64,000 bases of DNA from Rhodobiaceae bacterium (GCA_021404525.1 JAAWWE010000002.1:310001-374000), one strand, 5' to 3'. Counted from the first letter of the stretch, positions 8,849-17,925 are shown. Notes: generated from the sequence alone by a model not told the origin. Made by a program: numbers and translations.

Positions 8849-10723
8849 TCACTCAGATTTTTCCGCCTGTGGGGCGTTTCCCGCCTTCGCTGGATCAATC
8901 CACCAAGTGTCGAGAACACCGCGTTTGTCAGTCACAGCACTCCCGCGGGAGTAGCGGGGCGCTTTCTCGGGGCGGGCGAATACATCCCAGAAGGCCAGCG
9001 TATGAGAGGCTTTGTACCAGTGGGGCACCCAGTAGAAGCCCGCACGCAACACGCGGTCGATGGCGCGTGCCGCCTGGACCTGGTCGTCGCGGCTTTCCGC
9101 ATTGATGATTTTATCCATGAGGGCGTCGATAACTGGGTCGCTAATGCCTGACAGGTTGAAACTGCCAGAGGTCTCAGCTGCTTCTGAGCTCCAATAGTTG
9201 GCAATCTCAACGCCAGGGGTGGCGGAGATGGAGAAGCGCCGCGACATGACATCAAAGTCGAAGACTTTCACCCGTTCCTGATACTCGGCGGAATTGACCG
9301 GTTTGATACTGGTCTCAATACCAAGCTGCGTGAGGTTCGCTTGAAACGCCGAAATCACCCGCTCAAACGTGGGCGCATCATTGAGAAACTCTACCGTGAG
9401 GACTTCTCCCGCAGCGTTCCGTCGTTTGCCGTCCTGGATTGTCCATCCGGCCGCCTCAAGAAGCTTGCTCGCCTGCAAAAGCAGACGGCGGTCCTTGCCC
9501 GATCCATCGGACACGGGTGGTTCAATCGCTTCGTCAAACACCCTGGCGGGCAACTGATCTCGATAGGGTTCCAGCAGTGCAAGCTCAGCCGGACCAGGTA
9601 ATCCCTCCGCCCGCATCTCAGAATTCTCAAAATAGCTACCGCTGCGTTGGTAGAGATCAAAGAAGTGGTTGCGATTGGTCCATTCAAAGTCGAAGGCAAG
9701 ACCCAGCGCTTCGCGCACGCGGGCGTCGGAAAATTGTTCGCGACGCGTGTTGAGGAACCAGCCTTGCGCGCCAGAGGGCGTTTCATCCTGCAGGGTGAGG
9801 AGGGCAACGCGGCCATCTTCGACAGCGGGGAAGTTATATTCTGTTGCCCAGACTTTGGACGTGAACTCTTCGCGCAGCAGATACTCTCCTGCTTTGAACG
9901 CCTCGAACTGGGCCGTGCGATCCCGATAGAACTCGTACCGGACCGTGTCGAAGTTCCAGCGCCCCACATTCACATTCAGATCGCGTGCCCAATAATCCTT
10001 AACCCGTTCATAGGTAATGTAGCGACCTTGCTCAATCTCTTTGACCCGATAGGGCCCGCTTCCCAGAGGCGCATCAAGTGTCGTCTCTTCGAAATCATGC
10101 GTCGTGTAATAAGCCTTTGAGAAAATCGGCAGCCCGGTGATGAGCAATGCGAGGTCGCGGGTTTGATTGCCCGTAAAGGTGACTTTGAGCCTATCAGGCC
10201 TGAGCGCCTCTGCACTTGCCATTTCCCGAATGGTCAGGGAGATCAGCGGATGCCCTTTTTCCTTGAGCAGCATAAGGGAGAAGGCTGCGTCTTCTGCGGT
10301 CAGCGGACTGCCATCGTGGAAGCGTGCTTCGGGACGCAGTTCAAAGATAATGCTATTGCCATCCTCGGCCATGTCTGCAGTTTTTGCGACCAGGCCATAG
10401 ACCGCGTCCGGCTCGTCGCCGGAGCGCGTCATGAGCGTGTCGAAGGTAAGTTCCGCTCCCATCGCGCCGTTGCCCTTAAGGATATAGCTATTGAGGCTGT
10501 CAAAGGTGAGCGGTGATTGGTTGAGAATCCAACTTGGACCGATCTGGCTGAAAGCGCCCCCTTTGGGAGCATCCGGGTTAACGTAGGAGAAATGCGGAAA
10601 ATCTTCCTCATACAGAAGATCGCCAAAGATCGACAGGCCATGGCGTGGCTCCGCAACCGCACTTCCCAGGGAAAGCGCGAAACTCACTGCTGCAATGGCG
10701 GCCCCCGTCCCCAAACGCCGCAT
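8849..10723 (-). CDS. Periplasmic peptide-binding protein, second YejA-like copy
   Basis: This is a family-5 extracellular solute-binding protein of 624 residues with a cleavable signal peptide (about residues 1-24, ending AVA). It starts its mature part with the YejA pattern HGLSIFGDLLYEEDFPHFSY followed by VNPDAPKGG. It shares this layout, and the GSGPYRV, DYWARDLNVNVG and ALGLAFDFEW stretches, with the gene just upstream, so the two are clearly duplicates. Its ATG overlaps the upstream stop by one base (TGATG). Two receptors feeding one permease would widen the peptide range. Confidence 0.9.
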   Translation of the reverse strand: MRRLGTGAAIAAVSFALSLGSAVAEPRHGLSIFGDLLYEEDFPHFSYVNPDAPKGGAFSQIGPSWILNQSPLTFDSLNSYILKGNGAMGAELTFDTLMTRSGDEPDAVYGLVAKTADMAEDGNSIIFELRPEARFHDGSPLTAEDAAFSLMLLKEKGHPLISLTIREMASAEALRPDRLKVTFTGNQTRDLALLITGLPIFSKAYYTTHDFEETTLDAPLGSGPYRVKEIEQGRYITYERVKDYWARDLNVNVGRWNFDTVRYEFYRDRTAQFEAFKAGEYLLREEFTSKVWATEYNFPAVEDGRVALLTLQDETPSGAQGWFLNTRREQFSDARVREALGLAFDFEWTNRNHFFDLYQRSGSYFENSEMRAEGLPGPAELALLEPYRDQLPARVFDEAIEPPVSDGSGKDRRLLLQASKLLEAAGWTIQDGKRRNAAGEVLTVEFLNDAPTFERVISAFQANLTQLGIETSIKPVNSAEYQERVKVFDFDVMSRRFSISATPGVEIANYWSSEAAETSGSFNLSGISDPVIDALMDKIINAESRDDQVQAARAIDRVLRAGFYWVPHWYKASHTLAFWDVFARPEKAPRYSRGSAVTDKRGVLDTWWIDPAKAGNAPQAEKSE

Positions 10724-12540
10724 CAGTTTTGGGCCTCGTCACCTGTATGCCACCAGATAGTGGGGAAGCCCGGATTAAACGCAGGCGTTGGATCTGGATG
10801 GGCAATGTGGGACCAGATCGCCGCACGGGTAAACGGTATATGCCACTGCGGCACCATGTAGTGGCGCCAGAGAAGCACGCGATCAAGCGCATGGCTCGCG
10901 GTCACGAGTGCTTCACGGTCCTTGGCAAGGATGATTTCATCAATCAGCGCTTCGACAACCGGGTCGCAAATCCCGATCACGTTGCGGCTGCCATTGCGCT
11001 CTGCAGCCTCGCAGCCCCAGAATTCCCGCTGCTCGTTTCCTGGGGACAGAGACTGACCGGCATTGTGAATGATCATGTCAAAGTCGAAACTGTCCAACCG
11101 GTTCTGATATTGGGATGTATCGACAATGCGAATGCTTCCATTGATGCCAAGCTTTGCAAGCGCCTGGATGTATGGCTGCACCACCCGCTCAAAGGTTGGC
11201 GAGACCAAAAGGAACTCTACCTCAAACGCCTCACCGCTCTCATTGTTGATCAGGATCCCCTCTTCGTTGACCGACCAGCCAGCTTCTTGAAGCAATCTGG
11301 TAGCGGTGCGTAGGTTGCGCCGATTGTCCCCGCTGCCGTCGGTCGTGGGCACACTAAATGTTTCGGTGAACAGGGAGGCAGGCAGCTGATCGCGGAAGGG
11401 CTCAAGAAGGGCGAGCTCCGCTCCTTCTGGCACGCTGCTTGAGGCGAGCTCAGAGTTCTCGAAATAGCTGTCCGTCCGAATGTACTGACCATAGAAGAGC
11501 GTCTTGTTCGCCCATTCAAAGTCGAAGGCGAGACCGATTGCTTCGCGCACGCGAGGGTCGGTGAATTTGCCCCGACGGAGGTTCAAGGCAAAACCCTGCA
11601 TGGGTTCGGGGTTGGATGTGTAAAGCTCCTGCTTGCGCACGCGCCCCTCGCGAGCTGCCGGAAAGTCGTAAGCGGTTGCCCAATTCTTGGCTGAGTTCTC
11701 AAGGCGGACGTCAATCTGTCCGCCTTTGAAGGCCTCAAGAGCGATGGTCCCGTCGCCAAAATAGCTAAAGCGGATCTCGTCGAAATTATTCGCCCCGACA
11801 TTCACGTTTAAATCGGCCGCCCAATAGTCGGTCACCCGCTCAAAGGTAATGGAGGTGGGGGCATCGACATCTGAAACACGGTAAGGCCCGCTGCCAAGCG
11901 GCGGCTCCAGGGTGGTCTCATTGAAGTCCCGCGTCTCCCAATAGTGTTTGGGCATGATCGGGAGTTGGCCAACGATCAACGGCAGTTCTCGATTGCCCGA
12001 CACGGAGAAGTTGAAACGCACCTCAAGCGGGGAGAGCTTCTCGACGCTTTCAACATCCGCATAATACGCATTGTAGAAAGGCGTGTTCGTCTTCAGCGTT
12101 TCAAGAGACCAGATGACGTCCTCTGGGCTCACCCGCTTTCCATCGTGCCACATAGCGTTTGGACGCAGCTTAAACGTGACGGATGAATAGTCCTCTGGAT
12201 GAGAAACTGTTTCTGCCAGCAGTCCATATTCGCTGGCAGGCTCATCCATGGAACTCACCATGAGTGTATCGTAGAGAAATGTCGAAACACCTGCGGCTGC
12301 CCGACCTTTAACGATGAAAGGGTTGAGGCTGTCGAAGCTGCCAATGCTAGCATAGCGCAGCGTGCCACCTTTGGGAGCCTCCGGGTTCACATATTCAAAA
12401 TGCTCAAAACCGGCTGGGTATTTGACTGACCCAAAAAGCGAGAGGCCATGGTGCTCAGTGTCTTCCGCGAAAGCGCTGCTTACGCCCACCATCAGAGCCA
12501 AACCTGCACCCGCAACACGTCCAATCCACACCAAACTCAT
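10723..12540 (-). CDS. yejA: Periplasmic peptide-binding protein, first YejA-like copy
   Basis: This first gene of the importer operon encodes a 605-residue family-5 binding protein with a signal peptide ending near SSAFA. The mature part begins HHGLSLFGSVKYPAGFEHFE and has VNPEAPKGGTLRYASIGSFD. Such proteins capture oligopeptides in the periplasm and hand them to YejBE. It is paralogous over its whole length to the following gene. No lipobox is present, so it is soluble. Which of the two is orthologous to yejA of other genomes cannot be decided by reading; the symbol marks the family. Confidence 0.9.
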   Translation of the reverse strand: MSLVWIGRVAGAGLALMVGVSSAFAEDTEHHGLSLFGSVKYPAGFEHFEYVNPEAPKGGTLRYASIGSFDSLNPFIVKGRAAAGVSTFLYDTLMVSSMDEPASEYGLLAETVSHPEDYSSVTFKLRPNAMWHDGKRVSPEDVIWSLETLKTNTPFYNAYYADVESVEKLSPLEVRFNFSVSGNRELPLIVGQLPIMPKHYWETRDFNETTLEPPLGSGPYRVSDVDAPTSITFERVTDYWAADLNVNVGANNFDEIRFSYFGDGTIALEAFKGGQIDVRLENSAKNWATAYDFPAAREGRVRKQELYTSNPEPMQGFALNLRRGKFTDPRVREAIGLAFDFEWANKTLFYGQYIRTDSYFENSELASSSVPEGAELALLEPFRDQLPASLFTETFSVPTTDGSGDNRRNLRTATRLLQEAGWSVNEEGILINNESGEAFEVEFLLVSPTFERVVQPYIQALAKLGINGSIRIVDTSQYQNRLDSFDFDMIIHNAGQSLSPGNEQREFWGCEAAERNGSRNVIGICDPVVEALIDEIILAKDREALVTASHALDRVLLWRHYMVPQWHIPFTRAAIWSHIAHPDPTPAFNPGFPTIWWHTGDEAQN

Positions 12541-12625
12541 TCTCCCTCGTGACTAAGCGACAGCCCCGCTATTCCAAGGAGGAAATGTGGCGAGACTGCG
12601 ATGCCGTTGGAAGCAGATTAGCATG

Positions 12626-12669
12626 AAAAAAGGCGCCAATCCTTGCCAAACTGGGCAAAGACGGCGCCT
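12626..12669 (-). terminator. Rho-independent terminator of the cytochrome c gene
   Basis: Read on the minus strand, this is a stem with AGGCGCC and GGCGCCT arms (12631-12637 and 12663-12669) and an inner TTGCC/GGCAA pairing, followed directly by a run of six T. It lies just downstream of the cytochrome c stop codon. Confidence 0.85.
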
Positions 12670-12693
12670 CTTAAAAAACTTTAATGTGTGCTC

Positions 12694-13245
12694 TTACTCA
12701 GCAGCAGGTAGCGGCACGTTCGACCCAAGCGAGTTCAGATAGGCAATGATGTTTGCCCGGTCGGTTGGTTTGCGAAGCCCCGCGAAGGACATGGAAGTGC
12801 CGGGTGCGTAGCGGCTTGGTTTTTCAAGAAACGCATTCATCGTTTCAAAGTCCCAGGTGCCGCCCATGCCTGCGAGGGCGCCGGAATAGTTAAAACCGTC
12901 AACCTGAGCTTTCGCCCGGCTGATCACACCATAAAGATTAGGACCAACCTTGTTGGCGCCACCATCATCAAACGTGTGACAGGCTGCGCACTTCTTGGCG
13001 ACCTTTTCGCCTTTGCCAATATCCGCGCTGGCGAGCAGGGCAGCAAGGCTCGGACCTTCGTCGGCAACGGCGCCAGCAGCATCGCCACCAGACGGCGCGC
13101 CGCTATCAGCGACTTCTACTGGGTAAGAGGCAGGGTTTGCCGCTTCAGGCGAAAACATCACGGAGGTCAGTTCCCGCACGCCCATCAGAAGCAGGATCGA
13201 AAAAAGGAATGCACCTGCGATTTTGTTGAATTCAAAACTATCCAT
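12694..13245 (-). CDS. Membrane-anchored c-type cytochrome (CycM-like)
   Basis: The 183-residue protein has one N-terminal membrane helix (about residues 9-27, GAFLFSILLLMG), a Pro/Ala/Gly-rich linker, and a class I cytochrome c domain with the haem motif CAACH at 86-90 and the axial Met152 in GTSMSFAG. This is the layout of CycM/c552-type anchored cytochromes, which pass electrons from the bc1 complex to terminal oxidases at the periplasmic face. It lies divergently upstream of kdsB, an arrangement I recall from other Rhizobiales. The gene has its own terminator. Confidence 0.93.
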   Translation of the reverse strand: MDSFEFNKIAGAFLFSILLLMGVRELTSVMFSPEAANPASYPVEVADSGAPSGGDAAGAVADEGPSLAALLASADIGKGEKVAKKCAACHTFDDGGANKVGPNLYGVISRAKAQVDGFNYSGALAGMGGTWDFETMNAFLEKPSRYAPGTSMSFAGLRKPTDRANIIAYLNSLGSNVPLPAAE

Positions 13246-13491
13246 GGAAAAGCGGCTCCGGCCTTAAAAAGTCTCTGGGAAGGGTCTTGGCGTTCGCAAT
13301 TGGCACCCGCAAAGCCCCCACCCGCTGGTTGGCGCGGAGATTACCCGCTTCCGTGAGGGCCCTGCAACCCGTATAACAGCCCAAAACATGCGGCGCTCTG
13401 CCGCCCTTTTGGAGCCGATCCGGTCTGGAGAGCAGTTCGGGCAGGTTTTAAGAGGCCGAATCACCCATTTTTCCTCATCTGACCGGATTTC

Positions 13492-14238
13492 ATGGCTATT
13501 TCCCCGATTATCCTCATTCCCGCCCGTTTGGCCTCAACCCGCCTGCCGAACAAGCCTTTGGCCGATATCGCGGGTGCGCCAATGATTGTGCAGGTCATGC
13601 GCCGGTCAGAAGAGGCTGGAATTGGCCGGGTGGTGATCGCCGCAGCCGAGCAGGAGATTGTCGATGCGGTCGAAGGGGCCGGTGGTGAGGCTGTTTTGAC
13701 AGATCCGGATCTGCCCTCCGGGTCGGATCGGGTATTTGAGGCGCTCAACGCTGTTGATCCGGACGGGAAACACGATGTGATTCTCAACGTGCAGGGAGAT
13801 CTGCCCACCCTTGATCCGACCATCATCAAGGCCGCGCTCACCGTGCTTGAGACCACACCAGCCGATATCTCAACCCTGGTGGCGGAGATCACCAATCCGG
13901 AAGAGAAAACCAACCCAAATGTGGTGAAGGCCGTGCTGTCGATGGCCGACGGCGCGCGGGCAGGGCGGGCGCTTTACTTCACGCGGGCGACGGCACCGGC
14001 GAATGACGGCCCTCTTTACCACCACATCGGACTCTATGGATATCGGCGCGCGGCCTTGGCGCGCTTTGTGGCGCTGCCTCCTTCACCTTTGGAGGTCAGG
14101 GAGAAACTGGAGCAGCTACGGGCATTGGAGGCGGGCATGCGCATTGACGCGGCTCTCGTTGACACCGTTCCACTCGGTGTCGATACTCCCGCCGACTTGG
14201 AAAAAGCCCGCGCGGAATTGTCCGCTTATCGGTATTGA
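13492..14238 (+). CDS. kdsB: 3-deoxy-manno-octulosonate cytidylyltransferase
   Basis: This 248-residue cytosolic enzyme activates Kdo with CTP to CMP-Kdo for the inner core of lipopolysaccharide. The nucleotide-binding start [20 protein letters not shown], the [11 protein letters not shown] stretch and [10 protein letters not shown] are all in place. Near the C-terminus [17 protein letters not shown] matches the family. The length is the usual one. It is followed after 27 bp by pheA on the same strand, so the two may be cotranscribed. No clear Shine-Dalgarno sequence precedes ATG 13492. Confidence 0.95.
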   Translation: MAISPIILIPARLASTRLPNKPLADIAGAPMIVQVMRRSEEAGIGRVVIAAAEQEIVDAVEGAGGEAVLTDPDLPSGSDRVFEALNAVDPDGKHDVILNVQGDLPTLDPTIIKAALTVLETTPADISTLVAEITNPEEKTNPNVVKAVLSMADGARAGRALYFTRATAPANDGPLYHHIGLYGYRRAALARFVALPPSPLEVREKLEQLRALEAGMRIDAALVDTVPLGVDTPADLEKARAELSAYRY

Positions 14239-14265
14239 AGAAGGGCGGTTCCGGCCGCTAACCAG

Positions 14266-15135
14266 ATGGCAAAGCCAGCATCTCCCGACAACACAATCGC
14301 CTTCCAGGGCGAATTGGGGGCAAACTCCCACATCGCCTGCCAGCAAGCCTATCCGGATATGGATGTGCTGCCCTGCGATACGTTTGAAGATGCCTTTGCG
14401 GCGCTGACCGAAGGCCATGCCCGCCTTGCCATGATCGCCATCGAGAACTCGCTCGCAGGCCGTGTAGCTGATGTTCATCATCTGCTGCCCCAATCAAACG
14501 CCTATGTCATTGGGGAGCACTTCCTGCCCATTCGCCATCAATTGCTCGGCATGAAAGGCGCGAGCCTTGAGGGTCTGAAAACCGTTCAATCTCATGTCAT
14601 GGCGCTCGGCCAATGCCGCACCCTCATTCGTGACATGAAATTGAAGGCGGTTGTCGGTGCCGACACGGCGGGCTCAGCTCGGCAAATTGCGGAAGCAGGC
14701 GATCCCAGCCGCGCCGCTATTGCGACCAAACTTGCCGCTGACGTCTACGGGCTTGATATCCTGAAAGAGGATATTGAAGACGCCGCCCATAACACCACGC
14801 GCTTTCTGGTGATGGCGACAGAACCAGATGATGCCGAGCCCGAAGATGAGCCAGTCGTGACGAGTTTCATCTTCCGGGTGCGCAACGTGCCCGCCGCGCT
14901 CTATAAAGCCATGGGTGGTTTTGCAACCAACGGTGTCAACATGACCAAGCTGGAAAGCTACCAGCTGGGTGGGTCGTTCAACGCGACCCAGTTCTACGCG
15001 GATGTGGAGGGGCACCCGGCATCGCGCAATGTGCGTCTGGCACTGGAAGAGCTGGAGTTCTTCTGCTCGGAACTCAAAATACTCGGCGTCTATAAGGCAA
15101 GCCCCTTCCGCGCGGACATGCCAGCGAGCGACTGA
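14266..15135 (+). CDS. pheA: Prephenate dehydratase (PDT plus ACT domains)
   Basis: The 289-residue protein turns prephenate into phenylpyruvate in phenylalanine synthesis. The PDT domain covers about residues 10-190: AFQGELGANSHIA at the start, PIENS-like MIAIENSLAGRVAD, and NTTRFLVMA with the catalytic TRF triplet. The ACT domain follows (about 200-280), where TKLESYQLGG replaces the ESRP motif of E. coli PheA, as in other alphaproteobacterial enzymes I know. There is no fused chorismate mutase, so that step is encoded elsewhere. Phenylalanine feedback through ACT is expected but not shown. Confidence 0.95.
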   Translation: MAKPASPDNTIAFQGELGANSHIACQQAYPDMDVLPCDTFEDAFAALTEGHARLAMIAIENSLAGRVADVHHLLPQSNAYVIGEHFLPIRHQLLGMKGASLEGLKTVQSHVMALGQCRTLIRDMKLKAVVGADTAGSARQIAEAGDPSRAAIATKLAADVYGLDILKEDIEDAAHNTTRFLVMATEPDDAEPEDEPVVTSFIFRVRNVPAALYKAMGGFATNGVNMTKLESYQLGGSFNATQFYADVEGHPASRNVRLALEELEFFCSELKILGVYKASPFRADMPASD

Positions 15136-15138
15136 CCT

Positions 15139-15711
15139 TTAGCTTAAGGTAGTGAGAAAGGCGTCGATCTCAGCTTCTGCTCTGAGACGTTTCTCCTTTG
15201 TGGGCTCAAGTGTTGCACCAATCCCCAGACCATCAATCAGCATGACGAGACGATCTGCGATGATGGGGGCGTCTCTGTTGGACGTCAGGGGTTGAAGGGC
15301 AGAGGCAAGCGCCGCCCGCCACTCCTGATAACGGCGTCGGTTCTCTGCAGCCAGTTCCTTGTGGCCGATCGCCGCTGCCCAGAAGCTCAACCAGACCTGC
15401 CATTCTTTCAGCCGCCTTGTGTCGAGCGGTAGGCTTTCTAGCAAGATGGCCCGTAGCCGTTTGAGAGGATCTGTTTCTTTATCGGCAATGGTTTGCATCC
15501 GCTCAGCTGCTTGCGAATGGGCGAGGCGGAGGGAGGCAACAAGCAGTTCGTCACGACCCTCAAAGTAATGGGCGATCCGGCCTGTTGTGCATTGGGCAGC
15601 ATTGGCGACCCTGCGGAGAGAGACGCCCTCAAGCCCCTCTTTACAAAGGACATCCCAACTCGCCTGGACCAGCTCACGTCGTCTTTCGTCATGGTCGACT
15701 TTCTTCGGCAT
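15139..15711 (-). CDS. TetR/AcrR-family repressor
   Basis: The product (190 residues from ATG 15711; an upstream TTG at 15720 would add three) has the TetR N-terminal helix-turn-helix: ELVQASWDVLCKEGLEGVSL followed by RRVANAAQCTTGRIAHYFEGRDEL. The C-terminal part resembles BetI-type ligand domains. It is divergent from the small membrane protein at 15795, and a 34-nt palindrome lies between them over its own promoter (TTGTTA, 17 bases, TATAAA on the minus strand). It very probably represses itself and the membrane protein gene. The inducer is unknown. Confidence 0.9.
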   Translation of the reverse strand: MPKKVDHDERRRELVQASWDVLCKEGLEGVSLRRVANAAQCTTGRIAHYFEGRDELLVASLRLAHSQAAERMQTIADKETDPLKRLRAILLESLPLDTRRLKEWQVWLSFWAAAIGHKELAAENRRRYQEWRAALASALQPLTSNRDAPIIADRLVMLIDGLGIGATLEPTKEKRLRAEAEIDAFLTTLS

Positions 15712-15746
15712 AAACTCCAACCAAATTTGCTGTTGCGTGTGCTTTG

Positions 15747-15785
15747 TTTATAACATTACTATTGTTACGTAACAAACGTAATGTT
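15747..15785. promoter_or_regulatory. 34-nt palindromic TetR operator over the tetR promoter
   Basis: Positions 15752-15785 form an almost perfect palindrome: outer arms AACATTAC and GTAATGTT, inner 14-mer TTGTTACGTAACAA, with only two mismatched pairs between them. On the minus strand the -35 box TTGTTA (15775-15770) and -10 box TATAAA (15752-15747) are 17 bases apart, so the palindrome covers both elements of the tetR promoter. It sits immediately upstream of the divergent membrane-protein gene, which fits one operator controlling both. Confidence 0.8.
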
Positions 15786-15794
15786 GGGTGTGTG

Positions 15795-16235
15795 ATGAAC
15801 GCGGACGAAATATTCAGAAAAATGCGACCCTGGATGCTGGCTACCGATTGGTTGTTGCTGACCTATTGGTTCATCACCGCGCTGGTGGCTCTCGGTCTTC
15901 TTTCCGTTCCTGAAGGCTACCTGTTCAAGGATTATTATGATCCTCGTGTCATCGCCTGGAACTGGTCGTTTTTTCCGCTTGATGCAATCTTCGCGGTACT
16001 GGGCATCTATGCCGCATCGCTGTTTACCAAGGGCGATCCACGTTGGTTCGGATATGCTCTGGTCTCGGCGGCACTCACCTTCTGCGCAGGCTTCATGGCA
16101 ATCTGCTATTGGGTGATCCTCGGAGACTTTGACCCGAATTGGTGGATACCCAACCTCATCATTGCCGCCTGGCCGGTCTGGTTTGTTCCGCGGCTGATCT
16201 CAGCCAAACAAAAAGCCAGCGCGCCTGTCGCATAA
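15795..16235 (+). CDS. Small four-helix membrane protein (DUF5360/YvaD-like)
   Basis: The 146-residue protein starts at ATG 15795 (NADEIFRKMRPWMLATDW) and has four predicted membrane helices: about 18-38, 52-72, 83-106 and 110-130. The pattern with DYYDPRVIAWNWSFFPLD and LTFCAGFMAICYWVI resembles YvaD/DUF5360 proteins, whose function is unknown. It is divergent from the TetR repressor and probably its main target. By eye its codon use is more A/T-tolerant than that of kdsB or pheA, which suggests later acquisition. Confidence 0.75.
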   Translation: MNADEIFRKMRPWMLATDWLLLTYWFITALVALGLLSVPEGYLFKDYYDPRVIAWNWSFFPLDAIFAVLGIYAASLFTKGDPRWFGYALVSAALTFCAGFMAICYWVILGDFDPNWWIPNLIIAAWPVWFVPRLISAKQKASAPVA

Positions 16236-16322
16236 CGTTTTGGTGTTCATTTTTGATTTCCAGTTCATGCCCGCAACACCCATCTCAACTCTGCATCGGC
16301 GAGCGGATGCAGATGCAGAGAA

Positions 16323-16979
16323 GTGCTTACTCTGCAACGTCTCATTGTGGAGTTTTGTTTGCCTGGTCGTATGTTTTTAAAACATCCAGTGTCGTCATCT
16401 CGGACAGCCCAGATTAGCGACGGCGTCGTGATGACTCTCTTGCTAGCTACCGGCTTAGCTACGCATTTTTTCTATGGCAATGAGCGGTTCTATGGAGAGA
16501 ATGCGCTCTTCGAATCCAGTCAAAATCTGATGCTCTTCTGTGGCGTGCTGGCTTTCTTCCTTGCAGCTAGTCGAAGCCTCGAAAGTGCCTGTAAGTCTGT
16601 CTTGTGGGCATTGGCCTTGTTCTGTGCAGCAATGCTCCTACGTGAAATTGATGTGCGGGGGACGGGTCTGGAACCCTACCTAGGTTCCCTATTTGAGCAG
16701 CATATTCCCTATTGGGTCATACTGGTCTTTGGGGCTGCGTTGCTGCTGCCCGTTGCGATGGAGATGAGCAAGACATGGCGCCGGAGCATGCAATGGTTGT
16801 TCAGCCTTCCAGGTGCATGGTTTGCGACAGGCATCCTTCTTTATCTGGTGGGCGATGCTTCTGAGAAGAATCTCTTCACCGCCAATGACCGTCTTGCCCA
16901 GATGACAGAAGAGTCCGCAGAGCTTCTGGGTACCTTATTCATCTTTTGTGCTGGATATGTGACTCTGCGCCGTCAGTAA
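16323..16979 (+). CDS. Six-helix membrane protein of unknown function
   Basis: I do not recognise this family. The 218-residue product has about six hydrophobic segments (near 33-52, 65-83, 90-105, 126-145, 154-176 and 197-215). Charged, conserved-looking stretches face the loops: FYGENALFESSQN after helix 1, LLREIDVRG after helix 3 and GDASEKNLF plus MTEESAEL before helix 6. The start is uncertain: GTG 16323 gives the longest form, and ATG 16371 (FLKHPVSSS) is a plausible shorter one. Neither has a strong ribosome-binding site. It follows the DUF5360-like gene and may share its regulation. Confidence 0.6.
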   Translation: MLTLQRLIVEFCLPGRMFLKHPVSSSRTAQISDGVVMTLLLATGLATHFFYGNERFYGENALFESSQNLMLFCGVLAFFLAASRSLESACKSVLWALALFCAAMLLREIDVRGTGLEPYLGSLFEQHIPYWVILVFGAALLLPVAMEMSKTWRRSMQWLFSLPGAWFATGILLYLVGDASEKNLFTANDRLAQMTEESAELLGTLFIFCAGYVTLRRQ

Positions 16980-16983
16980 GCGC

Positions 16984-17925
16984 TCACCACCCCTCGACGA
17001 ATGCCTTTACCAGATGATGGGCAATAGCAAAGGCAGGCGGCACGAAAAATCCATCAGCTTTGCCGTCAAGCGCTGCTGCCAGCTCATCTCGTGTAAACCA
17101 GCGGCCCTCTGAAAGCTCAATGCCATCAATTTCAAAATCTTCACTGGTCGCTTCCGCGATGCAGCCAATCATCAGGCTGGACGGGAAGGGCCAGGGCTGG
17201 GTGGAGTGGTACCGCACCGACTTAACGTCAATCTTGGCTTCTTCATCGAGCTCGCGGGCGACGGCTTCTTCAATGCTCTCGCCGGGTTCCACAAAACCGG
17301 CAGCGGCAGAATACATGCCCTTCGGGAAAATTTTCTGACGACCGAGAAACGCCTTGTCGCCATAGGTTGCGAGCATAATGACGACTGGGTCTGTCCGTGG
17401 GAAGTGCTCAGCCTTACAGGACGGGCAGGCGCGTTTATATCCGGCCTCAGCAACTTCCGTCTGCGCACCACAAACCGCGCAATGACCGTGGCGCGCATGC
17501 CAGTCGATCATGGCCTTCGCCTGCGCCAGGATGGCAAGCTCGGTGTTGGGGAGTTCGCCCATCATGCCCACGGCACGAAGATCTTCAAATCCCCCCATAC
17601 CTTTGAAAGGGCCGTCGCCTTCTGGATCTTTGAGGCTCGACACATCATGGGCAAAGAGAGGTTTGCCCCGACGGTTAATCCCAAGGAAGACCGTTGTGCC
17701 ACTTGGGTTGGCAGCCTGAACCATATTGACCGGCAGCCACCCAACATCTTTCCCGGCACCCGGCTGCTCCTCGGGCAGAACCAGAGGTTTCAGGTTCCAC
17801 AATGGCACAGCGAGGCTGGCGCTGTCGGCAAGCTTCTCAGCGATCCAATCTGGATTCGTACGGAAATGCCCCGCCCGGTCGAGGGGATTATTGGCAAAAA
17901 TGTTCGGATTGGCTTCCAGCGCCAT
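16984..17925 (-). CDS. nudC: NADH pyrophosphatase, NudC-type Nudix hydrolase
   Basis: From ATG 17925 (ALEANPNIFANNPLDRAGHF) the product has 313 residues. It carries the four-Cys zinc site (HCAVCG and ACPSCK), the Nudix box starting GFVEPGESIEEAVAREL, and the NudC-specific motif QPWPFPSSLMIG. NudC splits NAD(H) into NMN(H) and AMP and removes NAD caps from RNA. One oddity is that the conserved Gly late in the Nudix box is Lys here (EEAKID). The reading frame stays open upstream to 18171, but that would place codons across the SRP RNA gene, so the shorter start is chosen. Confidence 0.92.
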   Translation of the reverse strand: MALEANPNIFANNPLDRAGHFRTNPDWIAEKLADSASLAVPLWNLKPLVLPEEQPGAGKDVGWLPVNMVQAANPSGTTVFLGINRRGKPLFAHDVSSLKDPEGDGPFKGMGGFEDLRAVGMMGELPNTELAILAQAKAMIDWHARHGHCAVCGAQTEVAEAGYKRACPSCKAEHFPRTDPVVIMLATYGDKAFLGRQKIFPKGMYSAAAGFVEPGESIEEAVARELDEEAKIDVKSVRYHSTQPWPFPSSLMIGCIAEATSEDFEIDGIELSEGRWFTRDELAAALDGKADGFFVPPAFAIAHHLVKAFVEGW

